A stretch of 64,000 nt of DNA from Heterobilharzia americana. Lineage: Eukaryota > Platyhelminthes > Trematoda > Strigeidida > Schistosomatidae. Where the stretch lies: positions 44,673,491-44,737,490 of the forward strand of contig OX104130.1 of NCBI GenBank assembly GCA_944470555.2. The letters are read 5' to 3'. Below the pieces are notes generated by a model that saw nothing but the letters and a program-made list of their open reading frames with translations, searched no databases and was not told the origin of the DNA. Position 1 is the first letter of the stretch. The number at the start of each line of letters is the position of its first letter. A program made the position numbers and the translations under genes. Shown here in pieces: positions 45,366 through 58,900 of this stretch.

Positions 45366-48300
45366 TGTTAGGTCGTACAGCTTCGTTGGTCGCAGAAGTT
45401 TTTGCGCCTTCCTGCCTATACCTTTCGGTTAGTGATTGCCCATTTGAAGGTATTTTATTTGCAAACCCTAGCTTGTTTCGTTTTTTGGGGGGCAAGGAAG
45501 CTGCCCATAAGATCACTCAACCGTTTACAATTCCTGGTGTTGTAGGCACCTCGAGGTGGGCGTTAGGTGTTACTTAGAAAGTGATAGAAACAAGGTGACC
45601 GGAGAATGACAAAACGAGGGGTGAAAGTACATTACAATTGTCACTTTCCAGTAACTTGTCGTCAACGGATACTTTGAACAGTTTCTCATAATCACCCAGG
45701 AGACCAACCGTAATTGAAGCAACTACCTCTTATAGTTCACCCCCGTCGAACGTAAGTCTAAATGTTACGTCCGTAGTTGCCTTCCAGAATTAAATGAAGC
45801 ACGGCTGACAAAAATTGAAGGTAAGCATTTATGTACGCTGAAATAGTTACCTTCAGGATTAACTGAAGAAAACAAGATAAAGATTGAGGGCAAGTCGTGA
45901 GGTCTGGTAACCTCTTTTTTTAGGAAGTCTTGGCAAACTGGAGAGCACCGTCAACGCGCTTGTTTAAGCAATAAATGCTCAGATGGATCAGGGAGTTATT
46001 GATGCCTCAGGGAAGACGAAGTCATCTGGTCGGTGGCAGCTCGACATATATGCCAAGCTTGCACGGCTTGAAAAGCACTTAACAGACCTGCTCTCTGGAG
46101 AAGCCATCACCAGCGAGCTGGCACCATCAGTGGATTCCAATATCGCGGTGTCTGTGAGCCGAATAATAAGTCTACTGCTCTCTCCGACCTGCAGCAGGGT
46201 TTTTTCATGGTCATCAACTGCTATGAAAAGGCCATTTAAAAAACTTCTGCTTGCAAACATCATAACCCTTCAGTTTATTTTAGTCTTTCAGGGTTCATCC
46301 TCGGCTACCACAGGCACACTAGTATTGATGAAGGCTTCACAGCCAGGGGAGTAATGTCCAGCGCTCAGAAATGGTTTCAAAACAGCCGTGACCAACTTCC
46401 AGTGAGCGAAAAGAGGCCTCGCCGTGAGCGGTCGGTGTGTTTACTTCTGAAACCACTGAACTTCTTTAGTTACGGGATGTGGACACGAATGCTTGTACAC
46501 CGGAGTACGTTGAAGGTACTAGGGTATTGTCTCCTCCCGAGATGATGGATAACTCTGGCTGAGGTATAATCAGCGGTTCCGAGATGGAAGACTAATATGT
46601 GCACAGAACTCAGTATTTTTACAAATAATCTATTCATCTCATACATCTGCACTCTTTTGCTATTGGTCCCCCTAACGATAACAGATTTACGCAATTTGCG
46701 CGGTTGGAGACTGCATGCACGCAGATGTCTGCTTGTCTAAGAACTATTGAAGTCGTACTTTGATTGTTTGGGAGCGCTTTGGAACTTTTGGGTTTTTCGA
46801 GGAAGATGTTTGGGCGGAATTTTTGGCATTTGCATTGTGAACAGTAATTCTGAAGTTTTTGGCGCCGTTTTTTACCCAAAAGTTTCAAAGTGTGGCCAAA
46901 GTATTCGCCAACTGGATATTCAAGGACGAAATGTGATCCAAGAAGTTGACCAGCTGGGAAAACCTCGATGCATGCCTGAAAGGGATGCGTAGGGTATGAC
47001 AGTTTTTGATTGTGTTTTAAATATCATACGCATGCCCAGTACGTCGTATGTAAGAGCGAGCAGAATGCAGTCGATCGAATTTTAAATCACTTTCTTGTCA
47101 GACATGTTTACATATATGGACTCCGGCCATAATTTCATAGTTCTGACCCCGAATACTCAGCACCTGACACCACGGCCTATGTGCCGGATGCCGTAGCATG
47201 TCCTCTTGAAGATCAACCAGACCCTTATGTGGTACAACAGTGTACAGGGAGAGGGCAGCTTTAACGTATGTTAAGTGCTCAGAACAAAACTTTGTGGTGG
47301 CATTTCAGGGATTCGAAGGCGCCGGGAAAGCGAAGATTTGAAACTGGCTTCTATCAAAACTTTGAATAACCATCAACGTACAAAGAGGTGTAATATCGCG
47401 GATCCATCAAGACGACAACCAAAATTTTCTGAACACTAGGATTGGAGGCCATTTTTGGAGAGCTATATGCTGAACTAGAACAGTCATCACCTAATAATTT
47501 TGAATTTCGGAAGCAAACTACCAGGGGTGATGCTGCCCGGTTGAGCTCTAGGCCACGTCTGGGTAACTGGAAACTTACGAGATATATCGAAGGGTTTTAG
47601 ATGTCATCGGCATCAGAAACATTTTGCATCATGTTAGACGAAACACAGGTGCCCGAACATTCTCTGAGAAGGAGGAGGGGAGTGTTGTCAGCTTCATTTG
47701 GCAGAAGCATATAACTATATACCAGAAGTGCCCAGAAATGGTAAGTAACGCGTCGATGAATAAGACGGGCAAAGTTATATGTGTAAAAAGTCGGTTTAGT
47801 CACAAAAATGTCGGCTGTTTCGACTGGCTACAACAGATTATTTTTGCAGTAGCTACAACATAATGCGCGCCCTGGGCCGGCAAGAAGGAGCGGAAAAATT
47901 TTTTCCACTTCCGTGAATCCTTGCGAATATAATGTGTGGGACACTAGTGATGGGCTCAGAAGCAGTCGAAACATTGCTATCTAATCCGCTCAAAGAGTCA
48001 CGCGAAAATAGCTTTATCGTCATTTTTTTGAAAGGTAAGCAGCCTCCTTCTCGGCCGTGTCAACTAAGTGGTCCTTTTGCCCCAACTGTAGAGTTTATTC
48101 GAGGAAAATGATCGAGATCCGACGCGTGGGAAGACCGCTCGAACTGTTTTCTTTTACTGCAGACAGTTTATGGCAGTAATATGAGTATCTACAGAGGCGA
48201 CTTCCTCCTGTACACGACTATCTACGGAAAAACTAAATGGTCCGCAGGTATACTTGGACGCAGCGTTACCGATGGCAAATTACCAGCCTGGGTAGCGCCT

Positions 48301-48454
48301 CCACTAATAGCGCCAGGGATACCCGCAAATGTCTGAAAAAGTGTGCGAGGCGCGAGCCACTGTAGCTGAAGTTTTCGGGAGTTTGAACCGTGACCAGCTT
48401 CCAGTTACGACTTCAGTCAATCGGCGGCCTGCGAAAAACCAAGTGCAATGAAAC
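45366..48454 (+). other. Interior of unresolved element, no recognised coding
   Basis: A frame at 45983-46354 (123 codons, starting MDQGVIDASGKTKSSGRWQL) and one at 47624-47863 are open, but I cannot assign them to a family. Stops are frequent elsewhere. Position between two LTR-like repeats suggests the remains of a retroelement interior, but no enzyme motif was seen. Confidence 0.35.
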
Positions 48455-49165
48455 ATTGATCTGAAAATCCCTCCCGATCACCCCATTTGATAGTATTAAC
48501 GTTTATTTGAATATTCTCACCGTCGTTATGGATGGTGTGCCTTTGACCCAGCCGGTGCAGTGTTATTTGGTTGTTTGACTGTCTTCTTTGACTTTGTACT
48601 CAGTGTTTGCCTTCGCATGATTGAGACTTATCATGAGTGTTTCACTTTCCTATTATGCGACGCTGGACTGTTGACGTGATGTTGTCTTACTGCGCCCGAC
48701 ATTTTGCCTCAGTTCAACTTACGGTTGTGCTGTGATTTGACTGTCTACTGGAAACGTTTATTTGCTAAGTTGATCCTGGTGACAGAGTTTTGATCCCTTT
48801 TGTCGGGAATATTCTTATTGATTGTCATGTACTTAACAATTGTATTTGTTTAACCAGTTTTTACCGTGTAGTACGCATTTGCACCGGGGAACGTTTCGAC
48901 TGTATAGTTACTCAGCGGTACTGTTGAGGTGTTTTTATAATTTTGATATATCTTGTTGTTGCTTTGATAGCACCACAGATTTTGCTACGAATCTGCCCCT
49001 GATTTACTACAAACCGTGTTTCGATATTTGATCCAACCTTTAACTGTGCTTCACTCGTGGAAGTTCGGAAGCCATACAGTAGAAAGCAGGAACTAGTCAG
49101 ATTCGCGTTAGTTGGCACCACCCAGTTATTTTCCGCGTTCGAGCCAATATTATTGGATTTAGGCT
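48455..49165 (+). repeat. Left arm of 0.71-kb inverted repeat
   Basis: The reverse complement lies at 52896-53607, near identical with one single-base indel in the first 150 bases. Its inner end carries TTGGCACCACCCAGTTATT, which could be a primer-binding-like site, so the arm may derive from an LTR. Confidence 0.9.
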
Positions 49166-52100
49166 ATTACACTCGGCATCATCTGCGGTTTCGTATGACT
49201 CAACCGAAATCCAGTTAATCACCCTTTAGTTTCAGATTCCTCGAACTCCTCCAAATGACTTAAATCATATGACTGCATTCGCAGTGAAAATGGTTGCAAA
49301 AAACTACCACCTGGCTCGTGAAGCAAGGCATGAACCCCTAGTCAATGGTGATTTACGTTGTTTCGACAGGAGGGTAGTGTATATTTTCGATATTTCGGGA
49401 GCACGTTGCCCTTGTGAGAGATTTGATGACTACATATCGCCGTTCAGCTATCTGTTGCACCTAGCTACGGAAGAATTGCTGCATGCAAGTAAGGATGTAC
49501 TTTGTAACTCTCACTTGCCCAGACAAATTCAGTGGATGACGGAGGTGGTTCGGAACTTAAAATTTGGATCCGCTTCCGTGAGCAATAGAGAAATAAAAAC
49601 AACTGTGCAAGCAAACTTGACGATCCGTCAAAACGATCAGAGCGTCCAGAGAATGAGAGGTAGATAATTATCTGAAGCCATGTTAAGAAACAAGGGAACG
49701 CATTTGTGAATGCTTAAGAAATGAGATTAGCCAAGACAAGGCCAAGGCATCTTCAGCCGTCGTCTTACCCAATCACGGCGGCTCATGATATGCAGATGAT
49801 GAACCATAATTTTCACACACGTTTGTTTTTTCACGTCAACTTCTTACGACTGCCTACCTCTAGATCGAGATGACATATATTTCATGTGTAATGATCGATA
49901 AATACTGGTGTTATGTTCTTATACCCAGGAAACTTTCCGCTAGTGAAGTCTGAAATTGACTAGTACATTCAGGTGAGTGCACAGAATCCGTCTAAGTACG
50001 GCGTGCAGATTTTGGCCGGCAGAGACTGTTTTGCAACAAGTTAATTGCATGGGGGGGCAGCGACAGCAGAAAATGGGAAGTGCATTCACCCGCTATCAGT
50101 GAAGGACACGAAGTTTCGTATATCATCATATACAGTTCTATTGGCTCTCAACCGCACTGGCAGAAGTTCCATAGTCCAATAGCATTTCGGATTCCACCTT
50201 CTATAAACAGGCAAGTGTGTAGTGTAAGGTCTTGCCCAAGGAACAGTTGGTTGATTTTGTTGGCATGGTTAAATTACAGTTTTCAATGGCAATACTCAGT
50301 CGAAATAACTTTTTACTTCGGAATCCAGCAACGCTGTGACGATAACGTGCAAATGTAACAAACGACGAAAACTGTGCATTCATTTTCGCAGTTCCAGATG
50401 AATAATAGATACTTCATATCGGTGTAAAAGACGGAATACAGTCATCGTGACATTCATGTTTCTAAACTTTACGGTGGACAGAATTCGGTCAGAAAGTGGA
50501 TTATTGATAGATTTGCACGTGAACATCACGACACCAGTCACGGAAAAGCAAAATATGGTGGGGACAGAAGAAGGTTAAAAATCAGGACAATGACTGCAGA
50601 ATTTAAAGAGGTGGGTGGCTAATAAGATAAAAGACTGACGAACAGCGTTACGTTAACAGTCTAAATGCGTCAAAAGTCTTTTGGTGAGTAATCACAGATA
50701 AGCGAAGCACCAAATAAGATAGGTGTTGCTGAGGGCATTGCCTGAAGCTATTTTAGCCGCTTGGGCTCTTCAGCACTCAGTCAACGTTCAAGTGGATGTT
50801 TTCGGAGTGAACGCTATCAATCTGCAAAGCAAAACAACTGGTACAGAATCTTACAACTGTGGGTCGCGATTATGGTTATCCAGAGAAAGTTATATTTGAC
50901 TTCATAAGACGTCAAAAATAATAATAATGGCAATTTGTTCCCGAGTTTACCAGTGCATATCATTTTTACAGCTACGGTCATAACAATCGGTGGTGGAAAA
51001 ACTCGGTAAAATTCAAAAAAGTTTTTACCACCTCATTTTTATCCCAGGTAGTGGAAATCCCCAGTCCGAAATAAAGAAAACTGTACACCGCATACAAATA
51101 GTTCACTTTGGGTTAACTTTATAATTTTTGTTACGCTTTTAGGTCATCTGGCGGAAATGAAAGTCATGTCCAATGAATACGTAAAAGCACCACTCGATAA
51201 GATGGGGAAGTAACTCAGCAATTTCTTACTCGAACAAAAGTAATGCTGGCTAAATTACTGAGAATCATATATATTCAACAGAGTGCCAAAGCAAATTCAA
51301 TGTACTTTTCTGAAGACGTGCATCTCCAGGTCCATTGAAACGTCAAGATAGACTGTATAGACAATGCTTAACAATGCTGATATTAATATATCACCTTCCT
51401 GCTGAAACTATCTAATTTTGTTTGTTCACGCTGAATTGGGCATACGTCTGCCGTAGCAGCCTTAATGCCCTGCACTGTGCTTAATATCTCTGTGAATATC
51501 GGCCAAATTCCTTCGAATTTCAATGTCGAGTCGAAGAATCTGCTTCTACAGATGGGGTTGTAGGTATTTTTAAGGTCAATCATAGTTGCAGTAAACAGAA
51601 TGACAAGCAACGAAACCTTACACCGAAACATAGCGCTTCCAAGTGGTCAATAAAATCAGTAACAACTTGTTAATTTAACAGAAGCAAACCAAAATCCCTA
51701 AGAGCACTCTTGACCTTCAAACTCCACAGGTCAGTGGACACCGACTACCAGTCGTAGAGACCGAATTCACCTAACACTAAAATCTCCTGCATCATCCGGT
51801 TCTTACCTGTTTACGAAGGTTTTTGAGTGTGCATCCAATATTGTGTGTGCACGAGTACTTGAACCAGTTTTCACACCGTCAATTCAAAAGGCGGCTGAAA
51901 TTGATCGATTCGCACCAAAGTGTTCCCTTTTTGTCACCTGAGAATGGTACCTGAACTGTCTGGTAGATGAACTGAAAAGTGGGAAAGTCAGTAAATGGGA
52001 AACAATGTAAGCGGAGGATTTATACTCTGACAACCAGATGAATGAGTCAACAAAAGTAATGATGCCCAGTTGCCAAGTAAATAGTGAAAGTGATTTCATG

Positions 52101-52895
52101 TACTTCGAATTACTTATTGCGAACACTTGTGAGTCAATCACTGAAAATCCTGACCAACATCGGATTAAGTGTGTTTTTTAGAAATAAGACTGTTAGAAGA
52201 ATTGATGTCTAGGGCGAATAGACCACGTTAAACATGACATAAAATTACAAGGAGTAAGAACAACGGAAAGATCAGCATTGTTGATGGAAATGACACAGTA
52301 AAAGGGCTCTCCACTCTGAGTCAGAATTGAACGTGTTGAACATCGTGATGTGAGGTGAATCCTTTTCGTTACAGACATCAAACCTTGGACCTTTGGATGC
52401 TTACCTGGCACGTGCACCATACGAAACTCCCCACTAAACTACCTTGGCGACAAACTAGGATTTCTGGTTAAGATGTACTGAACATTGAAATTCTTCAAGA
52501 ACAAGCAGGAATTTTCTGTTACATATCAACTCATTTTTCACGTCACTTGGCGCCGGTGACTCTCCAGGGCTCGAAGTTTTAGAGACAGCCGAAACGTCTC
52601 AAGACTCAAGTCACAGACCAATTTGCTTAAATTACCACGGGACAAATTCACGGGCCTGGGGCTAACACCTAGCGTTAAGCCACCTAGGAATAGGTCATCG
52701 ATGGGCTAGTCAGCAAACATGAAGCAGAGGTTAGTTCAAACATTTTGCCCCAAAAGGTTCAAAGTGTGGACCAAAAACCACATGTGAGAGGGACCTGAAT
52801 AAATTACTTCAACATACAGACAGAACGGCGTAGTGAAAAAACTTTAGGCTTATCATTACCGCTTGGGGTAAATGCAGTTAGGAACAGGTTGCATC
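49166..52895. other. Region between the 0.71-kb inverted arms
   Basis: The plus-strand frame at 49269-49667 (132 codons, starting MTAFAVKMVAKNYHLAREAR) is open but unrecognised. The minus-strand frame at 51383-51631 contains TMIDLKNTYNPICRSRFFDS, which resembles a decayed RT motif A (DLKxAYDSxxR), so a LINE fragment may lie here. No transposase or integrase motif was seen. Confidence 0.4.
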
Positions 52896-53607
52896 AGCCC
52901 AAATCAAATGATATTGGCTCGAACGCGGAAAATAACTGGGTGGTGCCAACTAACGCGAATCTGACTAGTTCCTGCTTTCTACTGTATGGCTTCCGAACTT
53001 CCACGAGTGAAGCACAGTTAAAGGTTGGATCAAATATCGAAACACGGTTTGTAGTAAATCAGGGGCAGATTCGTAGCAAAATCTGTGGTGCTATCAAAGC
53101 AACAACAAGATATATCAAAATTATAAAAACACCTCAACAGTACCGCTGAGTAACTATACAGTCGAAACGTTCCCCGGTGCAAATGCGTACTACACGGTAA
53201 AAACTGGTTAAACAAATACAATTGTTAAGTACATGACAATCAATAAGAATATTCCCGACAAAAGGGATCAAAACTCTGTCACCAGGATCAACTTAGCAAA
53301 TAAACGTTTCCAGTAGACAGTCAAATCACAGCACAACCGTAAGTTGAACTGAGGCAAAATGTCGGGCGCAGTAAGACAACATCACGTCAACAGTCCAGCG
53401 TCGCATAATAGGAAAGTGAAACACTCATGATAAGTCTCAATCATGCGAAGGCAAACACTGAGTACAAAGTCAAAGAAGACAGTCAAACAACCAAATAACA
53501 CTGCACCGGCTAGGGTCAAAGGCACACCATCCATAACGACGGTGAGAATATTCAAATAAACGTTAATACTATCAAATGGGGTGATCGGGAGGGATTTTCA
53601 GATCAAT
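52896..53607 (-). repeat. Right arm of 0.71-kb inverted repeat
   Basis: Mirror copy of 48455-49165. Similarity fades outward past GATCAAT, with a hint that weak matching continues for about 20 bases. Confidence 0.9.
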
Positions 53608-53689
53608 TTTCCGTTACACTGGCCTGATGGTTTTCTGAGACTAAAACTCGTGACATTGTTGAAACGAGCTCGTGGTGCATGTAGCGTTC

Positions 53690-53965
53690 ATGTTAAACTT
53701 GTTAAATGAAGACAACATTTACTATTATCTGAACTTTAACACTCTGTGTACGCTGTAAAGTAATACTTCCTTGTTCATTTCTTAACCAGAAGGACCTTCG
53801 GCAGTTTTTATTTGAGTTTAATGACATTCCGTCAGTATCATACAGGGCTCAAGCCCTGTAGATATTTTGAGATTTATCAACGTGATGAAGCCTGTTACCC
53901 GGCTTCTCTCATGTTGAAATCTTTTTTTAACGCGAGAATAAAACATTTATACGTTATATATTTAT
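53690..53965 (+). repeat. About 300-bp repeat, copy B (LTR-like)
   Basis: Homologous to copy A at 45050-45365, same orientation. GAAGCC and GGCTTC near 53887-53906 form a 6-bp hairpin just before GAGAATAAAAC, a probable transcript 3'-end region. Confidence 0.7.
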
Positions 53966-54038
53966 ATATGCTTGTTTACACATCGCTGTTCACTTTAGAC
54001 TGACAACCAAGTGGCATGCAGGTGGCACCTTGTTGGTC

Positions 54039-54344
54039 TCACTGTTTAAGAACTGTTTTTTCAGTGACTGGAACACCAGACTGACATTCACTCTCTTTGT
54101 CCAATCTAACCAAATCTTCCTTCCCTATAATTTCGTATTCTTCCCGTGTTCTTTGTCGTTCATCCTGCGTTTTGGCCATGGTGATATACGTTTGTTCGCT
54201 GGCAAGGGGTGGAGTGAGACTAATGGCAGTATCCTCCAGAGCTTCTCTAACATTCGAAAGAGATTGCACGCATAAAAAAAGGAGGAATACACTGGTAAAA
54301 ATATTCCTGACTGTGCCAATGTATGCCACAACTTCTGTGTACAA
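54039..54344 (-). CDS. Candidate exon of unknown gene
   Basis: The minus-strand frame of 101 codons has a hydrophobic segment (IFTSVFLLFLCVQSL), then a charged stretch (AKTQDERQRTREEYEIIGKE). It ends near CTTAAACA before a good donor GTGAGA. The first ATG may not be the real start. I do not recognise a family; it could be chance or retroelement-derived. Confidence 0.25.
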   Translation of the reverse strand: MYTEVVAYIGTVRNIFTSVFLLFLCVQSLSNVREALEDTAISLTPPLASEQTYITMAKTQDERQRTREEYEIIGKEDLVRLDKESECQSGVPVTEKTVLKQ

Positions 54345-55649
54345 CTAAATTTCTGCTTTTGAAATGTCTCTTGCTATAATTACTGGATCAGCGCCTACTC
54401 TCTTGAATATTCAGAAGAACAACCGTCCAACCTAGAACGGTCTGTCAACTTTTCTTACAGTTATTAAAAGCAGACTGCGAAGCAGCATGATTTCTGTGAA
54501 CCTATCAAGAATATAAGAAATATTTTCGGTGACGATATACATATTTGCATATCTGAGTCCCTGAATAATCGTTTGAGAAGTTCCTAACCTCAGTGCGGGC
54601 AATACAGCGAAGTTAATTCAACACATGTATAAGTCTTTTGCACTTCAACGACGAGCGTTTGACTTTTAGGCATGTCGTTTCGGAGTCAATCAAACTGCAT
54701 GCAGAAAAGTGAGAGAACTGTTCACTTTTTTGCCTGAATGAAATCGGTTGATTACGCTGATAATCAGCTAGCTATGGCCAATTTCCCCTGTCTATGGACC
54801 CACCAAGAGAAGGATTAAATATGATTTCCGTGACCGAATCTGAAAACTGAAGTCCCGTCTGGTCTATATATATGTGTAACTGAACCCTAGTAGCTAAATA
54901 AGCAGAAAAGAAAAGAAGATATCATTTCTAAAGGTGTACAATCGTACTTATACATATCATAAATATTTAACAATCTACTATTAAACAAAAATGTATAATT
55001 CGATCATTAACCTAGTACGAAAAAACTGGAACCAAGAATTCAAAGTAAGTTCGTGATAATCTTTTAGACGGTAGAAATAGCGAGGAAGGCTAGGATTTGG
55101 ACAAGGTGGAAGTCATTGTTAGATAAGAAGTGCGAATATTGAGTGTCCACTTGATAGACAGATGTAAAGAAGGTGAAGAACGAATAAGCCGAATATACCA
55201 CCACTACTTGCGGAAGGCTAGGCAAAATGGATGACCAGAGATGCCAGGGAGCTAAAACATGGGCAGAAACTTAGGTAAGACTGATCGCGATCACTGAAAT
55301 AAACTTGAAACCCCATATTTCAACAGTATGCAGTGATTATAACCACAAACTGGTTTGTTTCCATGCAGTTTGTGCTGAACGAAGTATGTATATTATTATA
55401 CGCTCGGAAAACCGAATAGGCAAGGTAACAATCCGAAGTTTTAGAATTTACTGACCTCTAGAAAAGTGTTACGTAGGTAACTTGGATGTCGCACAATCCA
55501 GCATAACTTCATAAAGGACTTAAAAATCCACACGCTTAACCTCATTTCATGTGCCTGCTTACAACTACTGGGACATTTGCTTGTCACCTGCTTAATTTAC
55601 TACTCAATAATGCAAAAATGACTCTCGTGGAAGATACCGAAGTGAGGAC
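54345..55649. other. Spacer, nothing recognised
   Basis: No supported gene, RNA or repeat seen. Confidence 0.45.
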
Positions 55650-55815
55650 GATAAATAAGTAAATAAATGATAGATATTTTATTCTCAAACTGACATTTTA
55701 ACATGAGAGAAGCCAGTTTACCGGCATCATCAAATTGATAATGGTAATGAAATCTCCAGTGGTTGAGCTGTCCTGAATGATACAGAAAGTATCGCATCAG
55801 GGCTTATCATGATAA
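55650..55815 (-). repeat. About 300-bp repeat family, third partial copy
   Basis: On the minus strand it reads GATGCCGGTAAACTGGCTTC, then TCTCATGTTAAAATGTC and GAGAATAAAAT. This is the same end region as copies A and B, in opposite orientation. Confidence 0.6.
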
Positions 55816-56739
55816 CAAAAGTGCTTACAGGTTATGAAAAGAAAGGAAAAATGTCACTTCACAATACATTCAGATTGTTTATTAGTTTTGGTTGTCTCCG
55901 CTCTTCATTCTTTTTACACAATAAAGTGATACCAAAATCATACAATATTCGACGTTTGCGTTACATGTGACCTAGATGGTTAACCTGGCGGTATAGTTCC
56001 GTGCTTTGTCACATAAACGTTTATTTTGACATCACTTAACGTGTTTATAGTGCCGTTGGCCAACGAAAACTCACTTCCTCGATTTCAGGTAACAGTAAGT
56101 GTCAGCATAACCATATAATCCATATGAGTATACAAGTGAAGTATTTGAGTCACTAGGTGAGTTTATTTCTTAGATTTAGTTGTTCGTCCAGATTCTCGCT
56201 GCCATTATGACCGTCCAGAAGCTTCAGATCATTCATTGTAGTTGGGTTTTCGTACATGGTTGAATCTAGGCTGTTGTAGAATGTTTCAGAAAGTTGAAAA
56301 TCAACAAGGGAAGACCAGATAAAGCACTCTTCCAATAATTTCTGGTATCATTTATGAAGTAGTAAATGCAGTAGGTTGACTATTTTGGCCAAAATTATGC
56401 TCAAGGTTTTCTCTTCAAACTTCAGCTGAAAAGAGAAGGAGAAAGGGAAAGCACGAGCAGAAACTGGAGAATGATACACCACACAAGACGAAGTTGGGAA
56501 GAGAGAAGTTCCTATCTTCTTAGAGATGCTCGAGCTATATGTACACTTTAGTTTATGCATATGAGAATGACGCTTATGATTTTCCCACGTACAATAAGTA
56601 CAAGTTTTTGGATATAACGTGTTTACTTGTAGACGTACAGGTAAAGCTGACTCGACATCAAGGTGATATACACTTTACTGACTACACTACCTAAGCCAGT
56701 GGAATAGCAGTCAAATGCCCCATGCAGTAATGTCAGGGC
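55816..56739. other. Spacer next to CR1-type element
   Basis: No recognised feature. The part closest to 56740 is probably the 3' UTR of the CR1-type LINE on the minus strand. Confidence 0.4.
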
Positions 56740-57615
56740 CCGTTAGGAATAAGAACACTTGGGATTGATGATAGCCTTAATTTACGCTTTCGGGGGTCCT
56801 AGTACGTTTTCATTGGCCCAGAGCGTATATATAGTGACCAAACGAGCGATAGACTCATCATCTGTGAGCAGCTTATTAAGTGAGGAACGAAAGACAGATA
56901 ATGAGCCTGCAGTATGTATTTCCTCAGGAAGTCGATTCAAGACGTGAGAGAACTTAATGAGGAAGAAATTACCTCGCACACTGGCCTTACAGTGCTCAGT
57001 TTTAGCTACTTGTTTATGGTTAAGCATATTGTAAATGGATGTTACAACTGTTTTAATTCCTGGACGGCATGAGTGCATTTGCTTATAAAGTAGTTTATAA
57101 CAAAGTATAATATTCATTTTAAGTAGCCTCTTTCAGAGAGGTTTGAGTCCCGGCATGTTGCATCTGGAGATGTAGTCAAGGTTTCAGTCAGCTCCTAGTG
57201 TTCTTGATGTAAAGTGGCTTTGTACCCCCTTTGATTTTTAGTCTGTCGTCTATTCGAAAACTGCTTATGACAAACGAGCGGTATTCCAGAACTAAACGGA
57301 CGCATACTTTGTAGAGTAGGACCCTTGGTGCAGTAATATAAAAGTTACGAATGATGCATCCTAGGAGTCTGCGTGACTTAGTTTCGCTATAGACTGCCTG
57401 CTCAGAGAAATTCAGGTTCTTGGAATTTCTGACCCCTAGGTCTGAGACAGAACTAAGTTTTGGTAGCCGTTGTCCAGTTGCTTCAAATATCAAGTCATAG
57501 CTACTGTTACCGATGAAAATCCATCCACATTTGTTGATGTCGAACTGTTAAAGAGTATCACCACACCAAGAAGAAAGCTCTTTTAGTTCATGTCGAATAG
57601 CAGTCATAGTGTCAC

Positions 57616-58512
57616 CTAGCTCATGGTTATAAGAAGAGTAAACGACTTTTTGGTCGCTGGCTTATAGAAAGACGTCACCCGTAGCAAAGCAGTTGCAAAC
57701 GCTGTTAATGTAGATAATAAACAAAAGAGGCCGGGAACGCTACCTTGCACAACTCCACTTGTGATATATCTCGGAGTAGACAGAGCTTTATTGATTTTTG
57801 TTATTTGGGTGCCATCACTGGGAAATGATTTTAGCCAGCTGAGCAAAGGGTTGCTAATACCTAACGCGTTTAACTTTTCGAATGGTATATTATGCGAAAC
57901 CGTATCAGATGGCTTCGATATATTGAAGTACAGTACAAGGACTATTTTGCGTGCCTCACGACTGCCGATAATGAGGTTGAAAAAGTCAAAATGACACGTA
58001 ATACATGATCTGTTCTTCATAAAGGCGTGCTGGAACTTTGCTATGAAATCTGCAAGTAGGTATTCAGACGTACCGTCTTTTACAACTTTCTCCATAATTG
58101 GCAACGGGACTGGGGTTATATATACGGGTCTGTAGTTGCTGACGCCAGCCTTGTCCCTAGATTTGTGGTGTGGAATTGCAAAGCTAGCTTTCCATTTAGT
58201 AGGATACGTCCCATTTTCCATCAGAAGAGTGAACAACTTAAGCAGAATCAAGGAAAGGTCCTGTTCGTCATTCCTTAAAGCTATTGAGTCAGGGCTGTCT
58301 ACTGCCATCCCTTTTGTAGGTCGTGGGCTTTTGATGGCTTCAGCTATATTTTTGCAAGTAAATTCTACAGTCGCAAGATGGTTACTGGAGAGTGAAATGC
58401 TACTGGTGGAAGTATGCGTCTCACAGCTGAAATTCCCAAACCAGTCACTTAATAATTCACAAATTGTGGCTGGGTTGCTGTAGGCTACCTCGTTATCAAG
58501 AAAGTATTGCAT
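57616..58512 (-). pseudogene. CR1-type reverse transcriptase region
   Basis: A 298-codon frame contains PTKWKASFAIPHHKSRDKAG, VSNYRPVYITPVPLPIMEKV, the motif A region VLVLYFNISKPSDTVSHNIP (aspartate replaced by asparagine) and ITSGVVQGSVPG. It then frameshifts. The downstream box that should be YADD appears as a stop followed by ASDQ near 57655. Continuation at 57188-57493 is in another frame. Confidence 0.8.
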
Positions 58513-58900
58513 ATCCCCTGTTGTATGAAGGCGCTTCTTTAGAAGTGGTTAGACTGTATGCCTTGCTACTAGTTCTAAGGGCCTGTAACTCATCATTTAG
58601 GGCTTTTTGTGCGCGTAAGCCTTTGAGTGATTCCAGGGTATCGTGGATCGCGTGCAGTAAGGAGAAATCTTTAGTGGAGTGGTGCATATTCGACAGTCGC
58701 CTGAGCTTTCTGTGGTATATGGGTGGAATGTATTCTGAGTGGCGATATAGTTTCACTGTTTTCACAGGAGCAGCAGTATCCAGACACAACTTAACATTCC
58801 TGTAAAAAAGGGATACCGTGTTTGTTGGCGAGTCGGTGGTAAAATAGTCGTTCCAGGGGGATAACCTGGGAAGCTCTAAGAGCAGCTTCCAGTCCGTACC

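Noticed and set aside
48455..53607. Classical cut-and-paste DNA transposon
   Set aside because: No transposase motif and no clear target-site duplication could be found; kept only as an inverted-repeat unit.
57616..58512. A host protein-coding gene from the 298-codon frame
   Set aside because: The sequence is a reverse transcriptase of CR1 type with altered catalytic residues and continuation in other frames.
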